27,296 nucleotides of DNA from WTJX01 sp045106295 (GTDB lineage: Bacteria; Bacteroidota; Bacteroidia; Cytophagales; JAAEPT01): positions 1-27,296 of the forward strand of contig JBGCEI010000175.1 of the NCBI GenBank assembly GCA_045106295.1. Direction: 5' to 3'. Numbering within the stretch: position 1 is the first letter of the stretch; each line of letters opens with the position of its first letter. Of this stretch, positions 1 through 7,400 are shown in pieces. The notes below the pieces were generated by a model. It was given only the letters and a program-made list of their open reading frames with translations, had not been told where the DNA came from and searched no databases. The position numbers and the translations under genes were made by a program.

Positions 1-38
1 TATGCATTAGAGAGTCTATTCCGAATCTAACTATCTGC

Positions 39-112
39 AAATCAGTCGCTTTGCTAGTTTAGCCAATTTAACCCTAGCGGTGCTAGGCTGAAATGAGCTA
101 AACCCCTGATTT
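39..112. repeat. Nested inverted repeat downstream of the patatin gene
   Basis: Three inverted repeats sit one inside the other: AAATCAG (39-45) with CTGATTT (106-112), GTTTAGC (57-63) with GCTAAAC (97-103), and CCTAGC (73-78) with GCTAGG (82-87) around a 3-base loop. As RNA in either direction this could fold into one long interrupted hairpin. It lies about 50 bases past the stop codon of the minus-strand patatin gene, so it may be a 3' UTR structure or a terminator. No T-run follows it on either strand, which argues against a simple intrinsic terminator. A dispersed palindromic repeat is the other option. I see no gene in 1-163. Confidence 0.5.
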
Positions 113-163
113 CTTGCTAGTTAACTTCTCATAACGAATTCAAATGCAAAATCCGGGTTAAAC

Positions 164-2476
164 CTAATTTTCACTTCTATCATTAAATAGGATGTATCCA
201 AAATGAACTAGTATGCTCAAAGGTCTTTTAGTTCCATCATAATAATTGAGACTAAGGCTTAAAGGACCAACAGGGCTATGGAAAATAGTAGACAAGCTAG
301 CAGCCTTGGCAAACTCTAAATTCTCAGTTTGGAAAGATACGTTTTGATTTGACCCCTCACTGATTGCCTTTATGGGTTTAAACAAATAAGCCTCTGCCCG
401 TATGTCAATATTTGCTTTTGTAGTAACGATGGCTCTAAGCCCACCAGCAATATAGTGATAGGCTCTAAGGTTGTCTAAAAACCTTGTTTTACTATCGTTT
501 AAAGGATGAAACGAGGGGGCGTATAGAAGTGATGATCCGTAGTTAAATAGAATGGGTTGTGTAGTATAAACGCCTTCAATTAGATAGCCGTACCTAAACC
601 AATTAGCTTTAACATACTGTTCAGTTGTTAATTTTAAAGTCCACCATTTATACGTTTCCTTTATTTGATCAGCTAATAAGGATGTGTTCCCAGGTGTATA
701 ATTAGCGTTTAAGTAAAGGTATTTTAAACTAAGATCAAACATGCCTCCTTCTGAAGGGTACATTTTTTTATTTAGTGAATTCCGTGAATAGCTTACTTTC
801 CACTTACTCCCCTTCACTTTTAATTGGTCTAAGGTATCTAGAGAACTAAACCGTTGAGAATTGCTGTAACTTTCACCATTATTTATGTAGTTTCCTGAGA
901 TTTCAATTTTACTTTTTAAACCTGCTGGGAGGCCAATAGATAGACCTACTCTCCTATCTGTACGTTCTAGTATAGTGGGGTCATTTTCAGGAATTAGAAA
1001 ATCATTTGAACTTAAAAAATTCCAGTTATTATAGGTTAAAGAGGGTTTCAAATAGATAGTAGGGTGTGTAGGTAGTTTAATAGTTGAAATAAACTGGACA
1101 GATTGATAGAAACGACCACTGTATAAATCTAGATGAAAGTCATTCAAGAATTTCCTAAAATAGGAGAAATTTACCCCCATATAAATAGTACTGATATTTC
1201 TTGAGGCAATATTTCCGCCAAGTGAGAAATCTACTTTTTTTCTACCTTTTCCACTTAGTGTAAGGTGGTATGCATGGTTTGTGGTATCGTAATTAGTAGA
1301 AGGGTAAATGTTTTCAAAGTATTCTTCTGTTACTAGTCTGTAATATTTTTTGGTTGTTTCTTCAATGGACAAAGAGGCTTTCTTTGATTTAAATATTTGG
1401 CGTATGTATTTTTCCTGTTTGCTATTAAACCCAACTATTTTTAAGGAATCAAAACGGAGTGTCTGTTGTTTATTTTGAAATACTTTTCTTCTTAAGTCTC
1501 GTTTAACAGGTGAAAGGGTATTATTTACCTTTTCTTTTATTTGAGGCATTAAACTAATAGCCTTGTAATATCCGCTATCTATAATTGGAATAGGTGATTT
1601 AAAGTCACTTGCGGAAAATTGAAACACATCAGGTTCTATGTAGACGCCATTAGAGATGCCCGTTGTATCGGAATTGTCTACCAACATAAGTACCAAGTAA
1701 TTGTTAATCAGTCTTTCATCTTCATTTTGGGGATACTCAGTATATTTTTTATCAGAGACATTTACTCCTATCACTACATCTGGGCAGAATTCATTTTTCA
1801 TAACGTCTACAGGGAAATTGTTATAAATTCCTCCATCAAATAAATACTTCCCGTCAATTTTTATGGGTCTGTAAAATAATGGGACGGTACTAGTAATTCT
1901 TGCTGCTTCGTTTAACTTTCCACTTTTTAATATGACCTGTTTTTGTGTGAAAATATCTGAAGCTAAGGCTCTATATGGAATGTAAAGGCTGTCGAAGTTG
2001 TAATTAGCGGCTTTAGAAGCAGCAGATAAGTGATGCAATAACTCAAAGTTTAGATTGAAGTCTTTTACTAAATTAGGAACGAAGTGAACGTCAAAAGCAG
2101 AGTCTAGTTTAACACTTAGTTTTAGCCAAGAAGAGTTCTTTTCTTTTTTACTAAAATAAAAATTATGACTCTTGCTTACTTCACCAGACATAGCGTCTTG
2201 CAGTGTTTTAGATTCAACTAGCTTTTGGATGCTATCGGGAGAATATCCAGAAGCATATAGGGCAGCTATAATCCCTCCCATTGAAGTGCCACAGATGTAG
2301 TCTATAGGTATATTATTCTCTTCTAAGGCTTTTAAGACACCAATGTGTGCCATTCCTCTAGAGCCACCACCACTTAAGACAACACCTACTTTTTGTGCCA
2401 TAGAGGGAAGTATTATCAAGATCAATGATAGGCTGATAAGTAGTCTAGGTAGAATATTTTTTGTGATGCTTTTCAA
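164..2476 (-). CDS. Patatin-like phospholipase with POTRA and outer-membrane barrel
   Basis: Predicted exported lipid acyl hydrolase anchored in the outer membrane. Residues 1-28 form a signal peptide ending SMAQ. The patatin domain follows (about 29-240), with the oxyanion loop GGGSRG near 36-41, the nucleophile in GTSMG (Ser65) and the catalytic Asp in DGG (Asp214), so the Ser-Asp dyad is intact. A POTRA-like segment lies near 340-400, and the rest (about 420-770) is rich in alternating aromatic/polar strands as in the bacterial surface antigen (BamA/TamA) barrel family. This order matches the PlpD-like (type Vd) architecture. The start codon is TTG (2474-2476): the in-frame codon just before it is a stop, and the next Met (26) would destroy the signal peptide. 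It is divergent from the DUF2141 gene with only 63 bases between. The substrate, and whether the patatin part is released, cannot be told from sequence. Confidence 0.9.
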   Translation of the reverse strand: MKSITKNILPRLLISLSLILIILPSMAQKVGVVLSGGGSRGMAHIGVLKALEENNIPIDYICGTSMGGIIAALYASGYSPDSIQKLVESKTLQDAMSGEVSKSHNFYFSKKEKNSSWLKLSVKLDSAFDVHFVPNLVKDFNLNFELLHHLSAASKAANYNFDSLYIPYRALASDIFTQKQVILKSGKLNEAARITSTVPLFYRPIKIDGKYLFDGGIYNNFPVDVMKNEFCPDVVIGVNVSDKKYTEYPQNEDERLINNYLVLMLVDNSDTTGISNGVYIEPDVFQFSASDFKSPIPIIDSGYYKAISLMPQIKEKVNNTLSPVKRDLRRKVFQNKQQTLRFDSLKIVGFNSKQEKYIRQIFKSKKASLSIEETTKKYYRLVTEEYFENIYPSTNYDTTNHAYHLTLSGKGRKKVDFSLGGNIASRNISTIYMGVNFSYFRKFLNDFHLDLYSGRFYQSVQFISTIKLPTHPTIYLKPSLTYNNWNFLSSNDFLIPENDPTILERTDRRVGLSIGLPAGLKSKIEISGNYINNGESYSNSQRFSSLDTLDQLKVKGSKWKVSYSRNSLNKKMYPSEGGMFDLSLKYLYLNANYTPGNTSLLADQIKETYKWWTLKLTTEQYVKANWFRYGYLIEGVYTTQPILFNYGSSLLYAPSFHPLNDSKTRFLDNLRAYHYIAGGLRAIVTTKANIDIRAEAYLFKPIKAISEGSNQNVSFQTENLEFAKAASLSTIFHSPVGPLSLSLNYYDGTKRPLSILVHFGYILFNDRSEN

Positions 2477-2539
2477 TTAATCTACAATTTACAAGTGTTT
2501 TAGTATTTTTACACTCAATTGCCTATTAGATTGGAATAA

Positions 2540-2962
2540 ATGAATAGTAAAAAGGGGTTAATAGCATTTTTCTGTATCGTCAGTATTCGTTCATGGTCTG
2601 CTAACTATTCGGTTAACATAGAAGTGAGCGGATACAATGCCTTAAAAGGAAATATTGTAATTGCATTATTAGACACTAAAGAAAGTTATTTATCGTCTAA
2701 ATCTGATCCTTTTAAATATATATACTTACCTGTAACGGAGAAAAAAGTGATTTGTAGTTTTCATGATATTTCCGAGGGAGAGTACACTATTAAATTATAT
2801 CACGATGAAAATAATAATAATAAATTAGACACTTATTTTGGTATACCTACAGAGAAGTACGGATTTTCAAATAATGCAAGAGGAAAATTTGGGATTCCAT
2901 CTTATGGAAAAGCCATGTTTTCTGTTTCTGATGATGTGACGCAGAAAATAGTAATTAAATGA
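2540..2962 (+). CDS. DUF2141 family exported protein
   Basis: Small (140 residues) secreted or periplasmic protein of unknown role. It has an N-terminal hydrophobic signal segment (about 1-21, cleavage likely after WSA), followed by a single beta-sandwich-like domain. The pattern GNIVIALLDTKESY, then a GEYTIKLYHDENNNNKLD stretch, then GIPTEKYGFS and a final FSV strand, is typical of DUF2141 (PF09912), common in Bacteroidota and Proteobacteria. The Asp/Asn-rich DENNNNKLD turn looks like a calcium-binding type loop, but that is inference. The gene stands alone on the plus strand and ends one base short of the convergent gene that follows. No Shine-Dalgarno sequence is seen, as usual in this phylum. 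Confidence 0.85.
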   Translation: MNSKKGLIAFFCIVSIRSWSANYSVNIEVSGYNALKGNIVIALLDTKESYLSSKSDPFKYIYLPVTEKKVICSFHDISEGEYTIKLYHDENNNNKLDTYFGIPTEKYGFSNNARGKFGIPSYGKAMFSVSDDVTQKIVIK

Positions 2963-2963
2963 T

Positions 2964-3386
2964 TTATTTTTTCTTTGATTGCCAGTGGTTCATATTGGCA
3001 ATGTCTTCTCTTGCTTTTTCAGCTTCGGGTCTGTTTGGATAAATGTCTATTAATAATCTATAAATAGCTGCTGATTCATCATTATTACTTTGGTTACCTA
3101 AATACTCTGCCAGTTTGAGTAGGGCGACAGGTGCTTTACTTGTTTTTATACTATCTATTTTAGCTCTATGTATTTCTGATTGTAAATCGAATATTCTCAG
3201 TTTTAAGCTCATTACTTCTTTGTGTTGCATAGAAGTAAATTCTTTTAGTTTTTTATTTTCTTCTTCTAGTAAAGAATTTTCATAAGAACAGTAATTTAAT
3301 TTACTCTTTGTAACGTCTCCTCTTTCTTGTGAGGAAGTAATAGAAAGGGAAAAAAATAAGCAGATAGCAAAAAATAGTCTAACCAT
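2964..3386 (-). CDS. Small exported protein with coiled coil and TPR-like C-terminus
   Basis: I do not recognise this 140-residue protein. Residues 1-20 look like a signal peptide (hydrophobic, ending SSQ). Residues about 35-78 are a charged heptad-type coiled coil (ENSLLEEENKKLKEF and onward). Residues about 85-132 resemble one or two TPR helices: LLKLAEYLGNQ, then a repeat containing AAIYRLLIDIYPNRPEAEKA. That makes it likely a periplasmic adaptor or scaffold. The ATG at 3384-3386 is the only start that keeps the signal peptide. It converges with the DUF2141 gene. A terminator-like hairpin and a pair of direct repeats lie in its upstream region. Confidence 0.7.
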   Translation of the reverse strand: MVRLFFAICLFFSLSITSSQERGDVTKSKLNYCSYENSLLEEENKKLKEFTSMQHKEVMSLKLRIFDLQSEIHRAKIDSIKTSKAPVALLKLAEYLGNQSNNDESAAIYRLLIDIYPNRPEAEKAREDIANMNHWQSKKK

Positions 3387-3416
3387 AACCCTAAGGTACT
3401 AAAAAGTATATAAAAC

Positions 3417-3444
3417 AGAAAAGCCTCTGTGAGGAGGCTTTTCT
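3417..3444 (-). terminator. Hairpin terminator, probably for the plsY transcript
   Basis: A perfect 11-base inverted repeat, AGAAAAGCCTC (3417-3427) and GAGGCTTTTCT (3434-3444), with a 6-base loop. On the minus strand the stem ends in a run rich in T (CTTTTCTGTTTTA), which fits an intrinsic terminator for transcripts coming from plsY about 180 bases upstream. The stem is nearly symmetric, so it could also work on the plus strand for the DUF2141 transcript if that reads through the convergent gene. Confidence 0.65.
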
Positions 3445-3468
3445 GTTCTTCGCTTAAAAGAATTGTTG

Positions 3469-3501
3469 TTAGATGTTATTAAATCAAGCTTTAGATGTTA
3501 T
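3469..3501. repeat. Pair of 11-base direct repeats between plsY and the coiled-coil gene
   Basis: TTAGATGTTAT occurs at 3469-3479 and again at 3491-3501, a period of 22 bases, about two helical turns. This is the spacing expected of two copies of a protein binding site on one face of DNA. The pair lies about 85-115 bases upstream of the start of the minus-strand coiled-coil gene and downstream of plsY. Chance occurrence in AT-rich intergenic DNA is possible. Confidence 0.35.
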
Positions 3502-3621
3502 GTACTAGTTAATACATCTCAAATAGAAAAGGTAACCAGTAATAGAAAAAAAATATTTTTTGAATTGCAGTTAGGCTAGTGATAGAGCTTTTCATTCAAA
3601 ATGCAATGAATAGAATGATAC

Positions 3622-4290
3622 TTATCTGTTCTTCTTGAGCCTTATGTTTGCTTTATTCTCCGTTCCAGTAAGGAGACGCCTTATGTTTTTTTGATGTGTA
3701 AGAACCACGATAAAAAAAATAGCGATACCAAAAATGCTCATGATGATATTTGCTTTAGTGTCTACATGAAATCTATCAAAAGAGACTAATATAGGGAATG
3801 AGAAGGCGGCAATCATAGAACCTAAAGAGACGTACTTAGATAGTAGTAAAACGGCAATAAATATTCCAAAACAAACTAGAGCAACCTCTAAGTGGATGGC
3901 AAAAATGACGCCTAATAGCGTAGCTACTCCTTTTCCTCCTTTGAATTTAAAGAATACAGGAAAAACATGCCCTGTTACTGCAATAATACCACAAGCAAGT
4001 TGTACGAGCACTAATTGGCTTTCAGTAAGAAACGATTCTTGTTTGGTGAAAAAGAAATAAAGTAAGGGAAGGCTAGATGCCAAATAACCTTTTAATGTGT
4101 CTAGTAACATGACTACTGAACCAGCTTTTTTACCTAATACTCTAAATGTATTTGTGGCACCAGCATTACCGCTTCCATACTCACGTATATCTATTTTATA
4201 AGCAAGCTTTCCAAACCATACTGCTGAGGAGAATGAACCTAACAAATATGATATCAATAAGCCTATTATTAGTAATAAAAGTGTAGTCAT
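3622..4290 (-). CDS. plsY: Glycerol-3-phosphate acyltransferase PlsY
   Basis: Inner-membrane enzyme that moves the acyl group from acyl-phosphate to glycerol-3-phosphate, the first step of phospholipid synthesis in the PlsX/PlsY route. The 222-residue length is usual. All three family motifs are visible: GSGNAGATN (39-47), the phosphate-binding GHVFPVFFKFKGGKG (107-121), and YVSLGSM in the C-terminal third. Several hydrophobic membrane segments are evident, starting with residues 3-25. It is the last gene of a minus-strand series, 128 bases behind the giant exported protein, and is followed by a hairpin terminator at 3417-3444. No strong promoter is seen in the gap, so it may be cotranscribed with the upstream genes. 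Confidence 0.96.
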   Translation of the reverse strand: MTTLLLLIIGLLISYLLGSFSSAVWFGKLAYKIDIREYGSGNAGATNTFRVLGKKAGSVVMLLDTLKGYLASSLPLLYFFFTKQESFLTESQLVLVQLACGIIAVTGHVFPVFFKFKGGKGVATLLGVIFAIHLEVALVCFGIFIAVLLLSKYVSLGSMIAAFSFPILVSFDRFHVDTKANIIMSIFGIAIFFIVVLTHQKNIRRLLTGTENKANIRLKKNR

Positions 4291-4418
4291 TGTTTTTGGT
4301 TAGTTTACTTATAATTCAAGCAAAAAGTAAAAAACAGAATACAAATATAAGCAAAATCTGGAAATTTTACTAAAAATGCGAATTTCGAGCGTGTATTTAC
4401 TTACTACTCTTCTTGTTT

Positions 4419-7400
4419 TTATTCTTCCTCTTTTTCAAAACTGTCTATTGTTAAACCTAAATAAGTACTTCTAAAATTGTCTACATAGTTTGTTTTTTCC
4501 ATATCACTACTTAGCCTTAGTCCTAATTGACCGGGCTTTGGCTCTTTTACTTTTTTTGTAAAAAAGAGGTCGTTAAAATCCTTTTTAGAAGACCTTACAT
4601 AGAGGGTATTTTCTTTTTCCTTATAAGAGAAATAGAACCAAGTTTTTCCTTCTGCTTCCATATAAAGGTTTATAACGTCTCCACCAGTCCAATTAATTAC
4701 TTCCAAATAAGTGGTGAATTCAGCATCTATTTCTGTACGACTAATATTAGAGAGAATAGCTTTTTCTTGACTATACCAAGCGCTATTATCAGGTGACCAA
4801 GTCATATTAATATCGGTAAATACAATTCCCTTTGCTAGTGCTATGTTAGACATAAACGGAGGTAGGTCTGTGAAGTCTAAATCCTCAACGGTGGTAGAGT
4901 CATTGAAAAATTGGATGGCTCGCTTATTACGGTTAGTTATCTTTTCACTAGCACCTCTTTTTTCTAATTCATCGGCAAGGTCACTAAAAATAAATGCCAT
5001 TTTACTGTACGCTAGAAGAGGAATATTAAAAAATATTTTCATCATACTATTCACCTTATGTCTTTGATATCGTATGTTAAACTCCTCTTCTCCGCTTGCT
5101 TCTAGCGTTACATTATTGCTGTCTTTAGCGAATGACAAATTGAATTTACCGTCGAAGTATAATTTATTGGTTCGTTCGTCATATGTCATAAGGTTGCCTT
5201 TTGAACTTGTTTTTTCGATTCGATTTTTAGGACCAACCAAGACTTGTTTTTTTGATTCATCTCTAAATAGGTAACCTTCCGTTGGGAAGGAAGAGTTATC
5301 TGTTGGAGTTTGTTTTGGGCCTAATAAATTATAGTACAAATCTCTATCAACATGGGAAAGGAATAATCCACTATGTAATTGTTTACCTTCCTCATTGTAT
5401 AAGCTATCAAGAGCAATGAGAACTAGTTCATCTTCACCAGTAGAAGTGTACCGTATCCATTCATCAATTTTGATTGCTCCAGAAATAGAAGGCTTTATAT
5501 AACCATCAAAAGCTAATTTTTTCTTTTTTGAATAAAACGTGACATCGCCTTTGAATTGCATTTTTGGTTGGACATAAAAGCGGTCTTCCTCACTTACAGT
5601 AGTAGTCGCTTTTATCATGATGTGAGTAGAAGAGTCTGTTTTTTCTTCATGCTTACTGAAGCCAGAAAAAGGTAATACAAAGCGACTACCATCAGCTATG
5701 GTGTAATCATAGTTTGCCGTTCCATCAAAACGGTTTCGAGAATGTATTTTAATAGAAGCGTCATATAGCAGGTGGGTAGTGTCTACTTTTATAATGGCGT
5801 TTTTAAGAGAATCTATTTCAGCATTCTCCCTTACTTTTACAAAGTCTCCTTTTGGGTAGATTTCTGTGCCACCAACTCGTATTTTCTCAATTTGCTTAAT
5901 AACTAATACTAAAGAATCTTTATAATAGATTCCCTTTTTGGCTGGAATAGATAAGTAGTCCTGATCCTTACGGGTAGAACGGAAGATAGACAAAGTAGTA
6001 TCTGTATGATCTGATGAGAAAGAAATGGTATTATCATCCATCTGCCAAACACCACTATAAAGAGATGTTTTAAATTTTAATAGAGGAAAGCTGTTACTAG
6101 CTTCTCCAGCTTTTTCAGGAGAAAAGTAGGCTACTCTATCATCTAATTTAAAATCTAACTTTACGTTTTCACAGGTAAGGGCGGGTGTTTTAGGAGTTGT
6201 AGAAGGAATCTCGAACTTTGTATTTCTACTTTCAAAGCTAGTTTCTTTAAAAATAAAGTTAGAGGAAAAAGCACGTGTTCCTTTGCTTTTCAATACACCT
6301 TGCCCAAAAGCTCCTCTTTTAGAAATAGTCATAGTACCGCTCATAGATGCACCACCATTAAACAAAGAAAAATCTTTTTTTAGATTAGAAATAGTGAATT
6401 GATCTTTGTTTTTGTCCATTACGAGTCGATAATTTGAGACACTCATAGCGGGGAATGGAGCATATTCGCCCTCGATTTCTGCATGTGTTCCTTGTTGTAG
6501 TGTAAGAAGAGTACCATTGGTTACTACAGAGTCTTCAAAAAGAACAAAGTCATCTGAATAAGCATCTACATTTAAATAAGTATAGTTTCCTTTTGCCCGT
6601 AGTCCTTGTCTATCCATTTTAAACTCACCAAAGAGAGTTCCTTTATCACCATATAATGGGAAACCGTTTGATGGTATTTTATTTTGAATACCAAGAGACT
6701 TATCTTCCATAACGATTAGGTCTTCTTCCATATCAGGAAGTATATTATTGGTAGTGAAATCACCTTTAAATCGCACCTCTTTTAACCCATTATGACTTAA
6801 ACTATCCATAGCAAACGGAGGGATGTAGAAATATACTTTTTTACCATAGGCGCCTCCTAAAATATGTTTTTGGTCAAAGAAGACATAGGCGCCACTCTGT
6901 GAATGGAAATAAGGGTATTGAGGGTAAAAAATGGTGAAAGACTTATTGTTTGGTTCATTCAAATAAAGTGTGCCTGACGATTTGTGTAGTGTTCTATCCA
7001 CCCCATCTCCGTCCTCTTCTTTCTTTTTAGTAGTGTTTTTTTCATTTTTGTTTTCAAGTGAAATAGCGATGTAGTCTACCGTATCCATTTGTACAAAGAA
7101 GCTATCATAATTAAAGTGGAAACTGGATCCACTAAATTTTTCCATAGACGTTTCTATTTTCCCTGCGAAGTCAAAATTTTTGTTCTCATGTATTTCCACG
7201 GTACTATCACTTAGAGTAATGTCTATTTTTAGAGAATCAGCAATCGACAGTTTATTGACAAAGTATACTTTAAGAGCCCCAGTTTCAGTGCTCATCTCCG
7301 CATTAAACGAGGAGGCATTTAAGGACGTTATTTCAAACTGATCATGATCTACAAGACCTTTTAGAGACATGAGCCAAAGGCGGCCTTTCTTTTCTACATC

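Noticed and set aside
2477..2539. Divergent promoters in the 63-base gap between the patatin and DUF2141 genes
   Set aside because: Only a partial -7-like TATTTTTA (2504-2511) was found, with no TTG at a fitting distance; too weak to annotate.
3548..3561. A/T palindrome (a run of A, TA, a run of T) between plsY and the coiled-coil gene
   Set aside because: Short homopolymer-based symmetry is expected by chance in AT-rich intergenic DNA and has no stem with G:C pairs.
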